A stretch of DNA of 64,000 nucleotides, from positions 174,970,380 through 175,034,379 of the forward strand of contig CM054062.1 in the NCBI GenBank assembly GCA_028641055.1, in the 5' to 3' direction. Positions within the stretch are counted from its first letter, which is position 1. Each line of letters begins with the position of its first letter. The notes beneath the pieces were generated by a model that was not told the DNA's origin, did no database searches, and worked only from the letters and a program-made list of their open reading frames with translations. The DNA is from Alopecurus myosuroides (taxonomy: Eukaryota > Streptophyta > Magnoliopsida > Poales > Poaceae). Shown here in pieces: positions 47,207 to 58,180 of this stretch. The position numbers and the translations under genes were made by a program.

Positions 47207-50200
47207 TGTAACATCCCAGTGTTTGGGAAGTTATAAGGATCTAAATTTAATATGTGCATTTGCAAAGCATGCATCTAAAAGTACGGGAAATTTTGGCGCG
47301 AAAGTTTAAACGAAGCAAAGTGACCAACGTTTCAATTGACATGATGAAATAGGTCTAGTTCATCTAGTCAGGAGTACATTTGGAGTGATCTTTATAACAT
47401 AGTATCTCTAAAAACCAAACCATCTGATTACATAAACCATAATTGGTTTTGACCAAAACAAACTCTCAGCAACCTTAATCACAAGTCTTCAAGTGACTTG
47501 GGAAAATTCATTAGGTATCTACAACTCAAAGAGGGGTGAGTATCCAAATCACATATCTGATGACCATACTTCCACCAATGTGTAATACACAAATGGACCA
47601 TCTCATCAACAGAGATGTTATGTGCTCTCAAACAATAGCTCTTTAAGTGATCAACCATTCACACCACATCTTTCCAAATTATTTAGTAACTACTAAGTTA
47701 ACCTTCACAAGTAGATAACAAAGTTTCAATAGAACATTAGTGATACAAACAAGTGTTAACTCAAAACCCACAAGTGGAAAATTACATAATAATTGTATTA
47801 ACATATTTACCGAATATGTACATATCTCATCAGCTATAAAAGAAGTATATTAAAGAAGAAATAAATCTTCCTAAACTATTGATAAACCTTGATCATCACA
47901 CATGATATTTCCAAACCTCTATATCTGCATTAAGGATGACAAAGGTCATTAAGAGAAGAATATAAAGTGACAACATGAAACCTGAGGAAAACAACTATGA
48001 ATTATGATATGAGTCATTAAACCCCAATAACCTTCTTATGCTCATTGTTTCAATCATCTTATACAAGTGAACATATGAAATCTCAACACCTCAATGAACC
48101 ATTTGATCCACTTACTATTAAGTCATCATTCCATAAACATTTCACACCTCTACTCAAATCCAACAATTCTACAACTGGAGTTTCTCTGGATACAAGTAAG
48201 GATAACAACAAGTATAACCTCTATTAGAGGAATTGAATGGAAAGCTAAGTAAAATTAATCATGTATGAGACAAGTACATATCTTTTGGAAAATAAAATAA
48301 GAAGTATATGGAAGAATAATAAAAGCATGAACTAACTCTTAAATCAAGATCTTTCTACTTTGTCTAGATTATCTTGCTTTCCAATCTTCTCTGAATCATT
48401 CTGCAAGAGAAAAAACCACAAGAAAGGAGGAACTACCACATGAAGATCTTCAAGAAGATTATTTAGAGTGTTCTAGAAGTGCTACTCTAATTTATTATAA
48501 GAGTACTTGGAAACTCCTATATATTGATCTGATATTATTAACACTCCGGAAACAGTGTGATACTCCAATGTTAGTGTTATATAGAAGTAGTTTGGTAACA
48601 AGTTTCTAGACCTTGTTATCAGATCACTTTTGTATATTCAAACACTTGAGTGTCTTACACAAACAAAAAGAAGATTGAATAACCTGGTACATCTCTGCCT
48701 ATTGTATATGGGTAGTAATTTGGAGGCAAGATTAGCTACCTTGTCAACAAATTCTTCTTATAGGCATAGGGCAACTGGATGTCATAAAATAAACCCATAT
48801 TCTTTTATAATCCTCTAACTAAAATCTTTTCTTGGAAATACTGGTTGTTTTCACCACAAGGGTGAGATAGTTGAAGATGGAATCCATGAGTTGATCTGCC
48901 TTGCAAGTGACAAAGGCAGTACCAGAAGACTAGTGGCAACTAGAGACAAGGACATCAAGCAACAGAAGTCAACAAGGAGAAACACTAGTTTAGCAAGGAA
49001 GCCTAGCATAAGAAATTCTCCAGTGAAATATTAAGTGATAATAGTGAAACTATAACCCAATGCCTTGTCAATACTCATCATTGATGAGGAACTCATAACA
49101 ATATCTTTAATGGAAACAAGTATCCAGTAAGAGATAACAACAAGATATTGCATCCACATGTCTTGATATGTGGAGGTAGATGAAAACAAGCTTAATACCT
49201 TGTTTTCCAAATATTTTTCATCCATAAGACTAATAAATAACAACAAAGATTCATATGTAGATAACCATGTAAATGATTACATGTTCTTAAACCAACATGG
49301 GATAACATCCATATTGGAATCTATGTGGAAAACAAGCAAATAAGATTCCAAAGTCACTCTTGTTTTCCACATGATTAAGTGCATGAAATAACAAATATGG
49401 CTTGCAGCCCAATATAAAGAAATGTCCACCAGACTTGATAAGAACCTTAGTTATGAAAATAACAAAGCCACCTAAAATAAAACAAGTCCCTTCACCAATT
49501 AAAAATCATCTGGTATGACTTGGAGTGATATTTCATAATTGGTGAATTTTCCATAATAGATAAAAACACTACTCACTAGTGTTACCAAACTATTTTCTAT
49601 AAGGGGTTATACCTAAAATTGTCCAATTATGATACACCACCTTGGTATCCACAATCTTGGAGTGTGTACTTTTATGAAACATGCTTAAGCATAATTTTAA
49701 AGCCATTAAATAAATTAAAAGAAGAGAAAACAACAAAACCACTTAATCTAGCACCCTAAATAAAAAATACAAATATTCTTCAAATTCACCAAAGCAAATA
49801 ATGGTGAGATGTAGAATTTGATAAGGAATTCAAATATTATTTTTAATAATTTTTATGTTTGCAATAAGGTCCTGAGAACAAAGGTTTCTTCTCTGTTTTT
49901 AAGACAGAAGGACTAAAACGCAATTTACAGAAATCTCAGGGGGTTATCGAAATATTCCATTTCTTTTTCTTCTTCCTCGTTTCCGGCCAGAAGGACGAAG
50001 CGGCCACCGTCGCGTCATCGACGCGGTGTCACCTCCTGCTGGCTATCCCCTACGCGGATAAGGGAGAGGAGGGAGTCGTGAACCTCCTCCTCACTCTCAC
50101 TTATCGCCCCGGTGTCTCTCTCTCTGTGCTGAACCGAGCCAAACCCTAACCCTAGCCCGTACGGCCGCCACTCGCCGCCGTCGTTTCCGCCCCCCCCCCT

Positions 50201-51154
50201 CCCCCCGGAAGAACGGAGACCACCCCTAGAACCGCCATCCTCTCTTATCTCTTCTCGTCGACTCTCGTTTGCTGGGAAGCCCGGAGGCAGATGAATCGAA
50301 CCATCTTCTTCATCTCCGGCCGTCGTCGATTTCTCCTTGCAGCCGGTGATTGGGACCTCACCTTGCTTCCCCGATGCTACCACGAGTCTCACGGTGAGCT
50401 AGGGAATCTCTGGGTGCCTTTCGTTTGCTTCCTAGTCACCGGAAGCCTTGTTTCCATGCAAGCCCGTGAGCACCGCCGCTACCTGTGCACGCCGGTGAGC
50501 CACCGGTGACCATTTGGTCACCACGCCGTTGCCTAGCGACTCTCCATTGGCTCCTCTACCTAGTGGAGTGATTTAATTGAAACAATTTTGCACCGAATTC
50601 ATGGATTGCAAACCATCTGTAAGGAATCGAGGTCATCTGATGTCATCATGACATCACAGTGACGTCATTAGTCCTCTTCCTTTTATTTTTTGATTTAAAA
50701 CTGATTATGACAGGTGGGTCCCACCTGTCAAATTAAAAACAGAAAAATGATTAATCTTACAAAATCAATAACTTTAAAAATACTTATAAAAAAATTGTAA
50801 ATAAAATATTGACATGTTCATAAAAATAAAATCTATTCACTTAATAAAGTTTAAAATCAAACATTTTCTTTCATTAAAATAAATCATTTAAATTAAGAAA
50901 AATAATAAAATAATTCATAAAATCAGAATAATACAAGTTATATACTAAAATGCTCCAAATGACTAATGCAACTAACCTATGATGTTTCCAAGGTCATTTG
51001 ACCAAGTTTCCATGTGTGCTATATTTGCCTACTCATTTTAATTCATTTAAAATTAACAAATTAATAGCTTATTCAAACATTTTCAGAAAACATCAATTGA
51101 TATACCAAATTAAAAATAACAACATTTCCAACTCAAATATGTCAATTGTAAAAC
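47207..51154 (+). other. LTR E, first part, no gene seen
   Basis: AT-rich sequence to about 49960 without a supported ORF. A GC-rich core follows (49970-50560). The ORFs there (50015-50392 minus, 50291-50509 plus) overlap on opposite strands and resemble no known protein. AT-rich DNA follows to the LINE. Confidence 0.6.
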
Positions 51155-51174
51155 ATTTTATTTAACCTCTAAAC
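51155..51174 (+). repeat. Possible target duplication of the LINE, left copy
   Basis: ATTTTATTTAACCTCTAAAC resembles GTTTTATTATAACCAGAAAC at 54271-54290 when one gap each way is allowed. It would be a diverged target duplication. Confidence 0.35.
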
Positions 51175-54100
51175 TTGTTCTTTTATAAGTATATTGAAAT
51201 TATTAAGATCGCTGATACCTTTACTTCATATTTTAGAAGCATCTTCTGTTCTTCTGGCTTGGGTGCCTCTCATTCCTTTAATACTAACAGTTCGGTTCCA
51301 TCTGACGATCCAACATACTCCATTCCGGATAAAACTGAACTGTTAGCTACTTTGAAAGATATGAAGAGAAATGCTTCCCCGGGGCCTGACGGTTTCAATG
51401 TCGAGTTCTATCTTGCCACCTGGTAATGGATATCTGATGATGTTGCTTCTCTTGTTAGGAATTTCTTTCTGTCTGCTTCTCTCCCAGCCCACCTTAATGA
51501 CACTCACATTGCTCTCATTCCTAAAAAGCTGGTCCCTATTGTCCCTGCTGATTATCGTCCCATCAGCCTCTGCAATGTTATCTACAAACTCATTTCTAAA
51601 TGCCTGGCCAATAGGCTCCAGCCCCTTCTTCCTGGCTTTATCCTTCCAGATCAGCAAGCTTTCATCAAAGGGCGTAGGATTAGCGACAATATTATCATAG
51701 CCCAGGAAATCACTCACTCTTTCCAGCTGTCATCTTGGAACCAGCAAGCCTTCCTCCTAAAAATTGATCTAGCCAAGGCTTTTGATAGATTGGAATGGAG
51801 CTTTATCCTTGCTTCTCTCTCACGTAAAGGGCTGCATGGTCATTTCATCAGTCTTATTAGTGCATGCATTTCTAACCCTTCCTTTGCAGTGGTCCTCAAT
51901 GGTCAGCCAACTCCCTCATTTGTCGCTTCCAGAGGCATAAGACAATGTTGTCCCCTCTCTCCCACTCTTTTTGTTTTGGCTATTAATGAATTGTCTATTG
52001 CTCTTCAGGATGCTTTGCAGGATCAGCAGCTTTCTGGTGTCAGACTGGGGCCCACCTGCCCTCCCATTCATTCGTTACTTTTTGCAGATGACTTGATTAT
52101 CTGCGGACGTGAAGATGCTTCTGAAGCTGTCAGAATAAAGCAAATTCTTCACTCCTTCTGTCAGGCGTCCGGGCAAATCCCAAACTGGAACAAATCAGGG
52201 ATCATTTTCAGTAAGTCTGTGCCTACTCAAATCTCCAATCAAATTAATTTGATTTTTCCAGTTAGAATCATGGACTCTGCATTTCAGCATCTTGGTCACC
52301 CCCTCATCCTTCCTGCAAAAAATAGATCAGAGGCTTACAACTTTGTCCTTCAGAAATTCAAGAATAAGTTAAATACCTATAAGGCCAATTCTCTTTCTCA
52401 TGCGGCTAGATTGGAGCTGATCAACTCTGTTTTTGCCTCTATACATGTCTATTATATGTCTAACATTATATTCTCCAAGAAATTCATTGCCAAGATTACA
52501 GGTGTCATCAGGACCTTCTGGTGGCAAGGCATCTCTTCAGACCAGGCTAAAAAACCTATTTGTCTTCTCCCTTGGAGCAAAATAACGATGCCAAAAATGG
52601 AAGGGGGTTTGGGCATTAGAAACCTTAGGGCTGTCAATCAAAGTCTCATTATCTCGGCTGCTTGGAGGATTGCTGACCAGCCGCAAAGCCACATCCATCA
52701 AGTGCTAAAATCTAAATACTTTGCGGATTCATCTATTTGGAGACCGAACCCAAATATTCCTAAATCTGCCTTCTGGTCATCTGTTCTAAAAATTATGCCC
52801 TTGCTTAAATCAAACTCCTTTTACCAGCTCTCTGCCGGAAATATCTCCATTTGGAGTTCCCCTTGGTGCCAAGCTTGGGAGAGTGTTTATGATGACCTTA
52901 TTATTCAGGAACAGCCTTTTGTCTACCCTGACAAGGTGAATCAGCTTTGGAGACCAGGTTTAAAGGTATGGGATGCTCAGGTAGTAACCTCTCTATTCTC
53001 AAATCCCACTGCTCAAATCATTCTGGACACTCCTATTTTACATTCAGATGACAATGATTTTCTTTGCTGGAAGCCTGCCTCCTCAGGCAAGTGCTCCTCA
53101 AAATCTGCTTATGCTACTGCTCTCTCAAACTTGCACCCTGCCTCCCCAAATGCTACAGCAGATTTGGATTCCACCTCCCTTCAGTTACTTAAGCAGGTTT
53201 GGAAGTCTAAAGACATGATTCCAAGAGTCAAGACATTTGCCTGGAGGCTCATCAGGAATGCTGTGCCTACTGGTGCAAAGCTTGCTTGGAGATCTAGGCA
53301 TATTGATGCTATATGTTGCAGGTGCGATCAGGAGGAGGATGACATACACATAGTTTTCACCTGCCAATTTGCTAGGGCTGCCTGGTTCTTGCCTCCTTGG
53401 TTCATCAGATCAGATGCCCTTTCTGATAACCATGCTTCTATTGGGAGTATCATTAATGCCTTATTATCCTGCGAGCACCCTTTTGCCTCTTTAACTAATC
53501 TTATGACCTTCTTGTGGTGCTTATGGAAATCCAGGAATGACACTTTATTTGCCAGGAAAGCAGGGTCGCCGTTTCAGGTGGGAATGGCCATGAAAGCGTT
53601 GATTGCTGATTTCAACGTCCAATGCCCCTCAAGACATTCTCCCCATCAAGCCATCAGAACACCTGTTGCTCCCACGATCATGAATAATTTGTTTGTGTTC
53701 CTAGATGCTGCCTGGAAGCCGTCTCAAGATCTCTCTCCTTCTGCAGCTGGGCTAGGCATCTACATCTGCTGGAAGCAACCTCATTGTACCGCTGATATCT
53801 TCGTGCAGGGCTGTTCTTTGGATGTGGATTCCCCTCTTCGTGCTGAAGCTGACAGCATGGTGTTGTCGGTTAAAATTATCTCGGCTCTTAGCATTTCGCC
53901 TGTGCAGATCTTCTCCGACAACATCACGATGGCGAAGGCAGTCCAGTCCTCATCCACTAAACTTCACTTGATTCCCTGGAGCATCCGGAAGCAGATTGCT
54001 GAGATCAGGGGAAACCTACGGAATATTTCATTCTCAGCTCATCATGCTTACAGGGAATTCAACGAATTAGCTCACAATTGTGCTCAGCAGGCCCTTCGAT

Positions 54101-54228
54101 CAGGTGGATCGGGGCCCATCAGTTCTTGCAGGAACACGGCTCATGACAGTAGTATGTGTCCGGCGATCTCCGCGATAGATTCCCTGAGATCGCAAGGCAA
54201 TGTAATCATCGTTGTTCACTGTCTCTGA
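51175..54228 (+). pseudogene. LINE ORF2: reverse transcriptase, zf-RVT, RNase H
   Basis: One frame of about 1018 codons with a single in-frame TAA at 51424-51426, just after PGPDGFNVEFYLATW. It then runs open to 54228. RT motifs in order: SPGPDGF (about 51378), IALIPKK and DYRPISLCN (51510-51575), LKIDLAKAFDRLEW (51760), GIRQCCPLSP (about 51930) and the catalytic FADD (52081-52092). A zinc-binding RT-associated region follows (zf-RVT, PF13966: IPRVKTFAWRLIRNAVPTG, then CCRCDQEEDD...C; about 53215-53370). A C-terminal RNase H-like domain (about 53690-54130: VFLDAAWKP, LRAEADSMVL, IFSDNITMAKA) is typical of plant L1-type ORF2. The upstream endonuclease is absent, so it is non-functional despite the long open frame. 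Confidence 0.85.
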
Positions 54229-54269
54229 GCAGTTTTGGCACTTCGGTGCCACCTCTTGTACAAAAAAAA
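51175..54269 (+). mobile_element. 5'-truncated LINE (plant L1-like)
   Basis: A non-LTR retrotransposon fragment of about 3.1 kb inserted in LTR E. It begins inside the region between endonuclease and RT, so the first ORF and the endonuclease are lost. It ends with TCTTGTACAAAAAAAA (A run 54262-54269). 5' truncation and a 3' A-tail are normal for LINEs. Confidence 0.8.
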
Positions 54270-54290
54270 TGTTTTATTATAACCAGAAAC

Positions 54291-56196
54291 TATTACCACA
54301 ACATTATTTTCTTTATTAATAAAAACCTCATGTTTTCAAAACTACTAAACCTATCATCACAAGTTATTAGAAAGTATTGTGATGATAGAATTAGTTGTAT
54401 TAGTTCCTTATTTTCAAATAAACTTGATGACATTAGCTCTACACTTTTGAACATAAAATAAAATGTGTCTATTATCTATTCAATAATTATTTTCCATGTG
54501 TTGTTGTTTTGTTATCTAATCAAGTAATAAACACTTCTACTTAAACATTATAACAATTGTTTGCCAAGTAAAAGTGAAACCCATGTAACTCTAAAACAAG
54601 TAATAATAACATCACCACAAGTAACGAAACAACTCACATGAAACCTTTGTCATTAACTTATCGTATCGATCGTAGCTTACACTTGTAAGCTGGGGTATTT
54701 TCAAGGGTAATTCACGATGCATCTCATTACTATGCATGTATCATGTTGCCAGTGTTTTCTGTAGTCCTTACCGGGATTACTTTGCTATCTTTCAGAAGTC
54801 GGGATTTTCTACGCAACCCTCGAACCCCGAAGACCTGGATTATTATTGTTATTTCAATCTCAGGCAAGTTCATCACTTGCTCATATCCTTTGCAGTATCT
54901 CATAAAAAACTATTTGCAAAAACCCTATCGTATTATCACCTACTCTCAAAAGAATGCATCATCCTATTTTTATAATAATATGACTAATTGAATGACTACC
55001 CGAGTGGTAGTATTCTGTTTGGTGGGCGGATGGGACCATGGTAAGATGAATAGGTCAAAGGAAGGTTCCATCTGCACGGGAACGTATTACCTAGGAATTA
55101 ATCACAAATGCCGTCAGAACTCGGTGCGCCGTAAATACTGCGTTAACCATGGGTCTTCTATGGGGGGAGTAAGTCAGCTGTGGTCTTTTCTCGTTCGCAT
55201 GTCAACGGGCTGCCAGAGACGTACGTTGTAGGTCTTGCGGAACTACATGCACATGGGTGGGATCCCTTAATTCCCACGGACTCTGCGGGTCTATGATGGT
55301 CTGCCAGGGGCGCGTAGATATCCATCGTGAGGGGTGGAATCAGGCACTCAACCTGCTGGCAGAAATGGGTGGGCATGCGTTGTGTGGAGAAGCACGGTTT
55401 GGCTTGGACTAACAACCGGGCCCCACACCTGAGTGGGAGTGGACAGGAATGTACACCTGGTTGTGCAACATGGTCTTGGTCGTCCATGGGTAAAGTAACG
55501 CACCTCTGCAGAGTGTAAAAGGATGTGGCATGTTACCCCCTGTTCCGGGAAGGAACTGTGAACGCTACAAGAAAGGAAACTCCATGAAGTTCTAGCTCCT
55601 GTGATGGTCTGGCGGGCATAGTTTTCAGAATTAAAAGCAACCTCTTGAAGAAAGATTTACAAAACCTTGCATTAGCTTATGACTCTTTCGAGTCTAAAGC
55701 TGTAGTTAGTGCATCAAACCACCCACTATATATCATGAACTTGCTGAGTAACGCTCGTTACTCATTCTTTCCCGTTTGACCCCCTGCTTAGAGTTGAAGC
55801 CTGATGGAAGTCGTCACCGTGAAGCATCGTCATCAACAACGCTGATGGAAGAGAAGCTATCAAGGTGTAGGTGAAGACCATTCGCGGTCTTAGCAGTTAC
55901 AAGCCATAGATTAGGGCTGACATCAGCCGTAGTGGATTAGTTCTGAGCTAGAGTTCTTCTCCGGCTTGGAGCTTTGAATTGCTTCTTCTGATTTTTCATT
56001 TGCAGGAGATCTTCTTGATTCATCAATGAGATTCTCAAGATTTTGTAATGAAGTTTGTATCCTTTAGTTTTGCCTGGACCTGCTGTGTTTCTGTTGTACC
56101 ACTCTGAGAGATGTAATATTAACGGATAAGTCCTTCTGTGAGTATTATGTCACCGACTTGCGCACTACACATGAAGTGGTGTGCTGGGTCACCACA
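54291..56196 (+). other. LTR E, 3' part, no gene seen
   Basis: AT-rich to about 54660, then a mixed region related to the 3' part of LTR B. Short ORFs (60-109 codons) also appear at matching places in LTR B (23849, 56417) and reflect shared LTR sequence rather than a gene. Confidence 0.6.
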
Positions 56197-57669
56197 AACA
56201 TTGTCTTTACCAGACAATGATGGTGTCTTGTAGAACAAGGAAGTCTAGAGCTGCTCCAAGCATCACACTTCATTACTTATCCGTATCAAGGCAAGTTCAT
56301 CACTTGCTCGTGTCCTCTGTATTATTTCCTAATAACTATTTTCAAAATCCTATTGTAATAGCATCTACGCTCAAAAGAATCCATGATCCTATTTTTTTAA
56401 TAATATGACTAATTGAATGACTATCCGAGTGATAGTGTTCTGTTTGGTGGGCGGATGGGATCATGGTAAGATGAATAGGTCAAAGGAATGTTCCATCTGC
56501 ATGGGAAAGTATTACCTAGGACTTAACCACAAATGCCGTCAGAACTCAGTGCGTCGTAAATATCGTGTTGACCATCGGTCTTGTATGGGGCGAGTAAGTC
56601 AGTTGTGATCTTCTCTCGTTCGCATGTCAACGGGCTGCGAGAGACGTTCGATGTAGGTCCTACGGGACTACATGCACATGGATGGGATCCCTTAATTCCC
56701 GCGGACTCTGGGGTCTATGATGGTCCGCCATGGGTTCCTAGATATCCATCGTGAGAGGTGGAACCAGGGGTTCAACCTGCTGGTGGAAATGGGTGGGCAT
56801 GCGTCGTGCGGAGAAGAACGATTTAGCTTGGACCAACAACCGGTAAAGTGGGAGTGGACAGGATCGCGCGCCTGGTTGTGCAACAAGGTCTTGGTCGCCC
56901 ATGGGTAAAGTAAGCACCTATGCAGAGTGTAAAAGGATGTGGCATGTTACCCCTGTTCCGGGAAGGAACTGCGAACACTACAGGAAAGGCAACTCCATGA
57001 AGTTCTAGTCCTATGATGGTCTGGCGGGCATAGTTTTTAGTATTAAAAGTAACCTCTTGAAGAAAGATTTACAAAACCTTACACCAGTCTAGACTCTTTA
57101 GAGTCGAGGACCGTAGATAGTGCATCAGTTATTTCCGTAATTAATGAACTTGTTGAGTAACGCTCGTTACTCATTCAATCACGTTTGACCCCCTGCTTAG
57201 GCTATGAGAACTTAGAGGAGGCATCATTCAACATCCTCAGAGGCCAAGACGACATCTACTACGAGGATCCGGATCTCTCCATAGGAGTGGAAGGGGTGGA
57301 TTACACCGTCCAGTGTGGAGCTGGCCTTGAGGGAGCTGAGTCTGACTAGGTTTAGCTTAGTCTGAAACAAATATTTAGCACGGTTGAATCGAGCAGCCTT
57401 GAACTCTATATTAGGCTGTTGAGTTCCCGTATATGCACATGTTTTACATTTCAGTTGTGTTCCAACTGCAATAATGGGATGACCTCATCGTGAGCTCATT
57501 CTCTTGTCATCACACTATGTTTTGTAATATATGTTTGTATGACGATCAAGTCCCGCAATGTTTCTGTTGTACCACCCCGAGGGATGTAATATTTGCGGAA
57601 CGGTGTTGTGTGAATATTATATCAACGACTTGCGTACTACAATATGCAGTGGTATGCTGGGTCACTGCA
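56197..57669 (+). repeat. 3' LTR of element B, piece 3
   Basis: It starts with the second AACAT copy, matches about 23630-25112 of the 5' LTR, and ends ATGCTGGGTCACTGCA at 57669. Together the three pieces make about 4.5 kb. Confidence 0.85.
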
Positions 57670-57695
57670 GCTGGTATCCCACAAACAGGAACAAA
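57670..57695 (-). other. Junction of two primer-site remnants
   Basis: After LTR B come GCTGGTATC (57670-57678), identical to the nine bases after the 5' LTR of B and including seven bases of its tRNA-Met primer site, and then CCACAAACAGGAACAAA. Read on the minus strand the latter gives TTGTTCCTGTTTGTGGG, which aligns to the C-type primer site TTGGCGCCGTCTGTGGG. It lies directly next to the LTR at 57696. Confidence 0.5.
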
Positions 57696-58180
57696 TGTCG
57701 AGTACTTGACTCGTCATATCCCCTGGGTGACATACTAGGGGTTTGAGAGTGGGAGACGGATAGGCGCTGGTGAACTCAACGTTTAATAGGGGACACAATT
57801 TACCCAGGTTCGGGGCCCTCGAGGAGGTAAAGCCCTTACTCCTGCTTGTCTTGTTTGTATTGATGTGGTATTTACAATGGCGGATTCCCTGATCGAGAGA
57901 TTGGATCTCGAGAGAGGCAACACCTACGATGGAAGATAATGATTAGATGCCCTACCCATGGGGTTCTCCCAGCCTTTATATAGGAGGCTAGGTACCGAAG
58001 CCCTATGCGGTTAGGTTTACAAACCCTAGTCTATGTTGGTTGCCTCCTCCAATCTTTGACCCGTAAGTCTTGCAAGTGGGCTGTAGTTAGGCCTTTCAGA
58101 AGACCGGGGTAGTTCCACATGTTGGGTTTCTGTGCGTAGCTCATACCTGTTAGGAGGACTCGGGAAGTATTCCCACGTCA
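57696..58180 (-). repeat. LTR of Tat-type element I (485 bp)
   Basis: Ends are TGTCGAGTACTTG and TCCCACGTCA. TATA box on minus (about 57975-57983) and telobox AAACCCTA at 58021-58028, an arrangement like the LTR of C. The left side has a degenerate primer site, so this is the 5' LTR of the minus-strand element I (gag at 17825-20645). The right side has a polypurine-type CTCGGGGGCTAC (minus), so the same LTR is also the 3' LTR of another copy. Confidence 0.7.

Larger units (their letters stand above)
47207..56196 (+). mobile_element. Solo LTR E (about 5.9 kb plus a nested LINE)
   Basis: It starts TGTAACATCCCAGTGTTTGGG, ends GTGTGCTGGGTCACCACA, and is flanked by AACAT on both sides (47202-47206, 56197-56201). 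It has a single LTR layout: AT-rich first part (47207-49960), GC-rich core (49970-50560) with telobox AAACCCTAACCCTA (50141), AT-rich part, then a 3' part (54660-56196) related to the 3' part of LTR B (ACTACCCGAGTGGTAGT, GGTGGGCGGATGGGACC). No primer site, gag or pol is present apart from the LINE, and the second flank is the B LTR. It is therefore a solo LTR left by recombination between two LTRs. It belongs to a family related to but distinct from B. Confidence 0.75.
20646..57669 (+). mobile_element. Chromovirus B (Ty3/gypsy, Tekay-like) with nested insertions
   Basis: The parts in order are: 5' LTR (20646-25112), tRNA-Met primer site (25115-25126), an extra ORF, gag with two CCHC knuckles, pol with a C-terminal chromodomain, polypurine tract (31374-31385) and a 3' LTR from 31387 split by elements C and E and ending at 57669. 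Without C and E the element is about 15.3 kb. The long LTRs, tRNA-Met primer and chromodomain point to the Tekay lineage of chromoviruses. The two LTRs differ by roughly six substitutions in the first 100 bases plus indels, so B is much older than C. The flanking five bases do not match (GGAGT on the left, GCTGG on the right); see the junction at 57670-57695. Confidence 0.8.
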
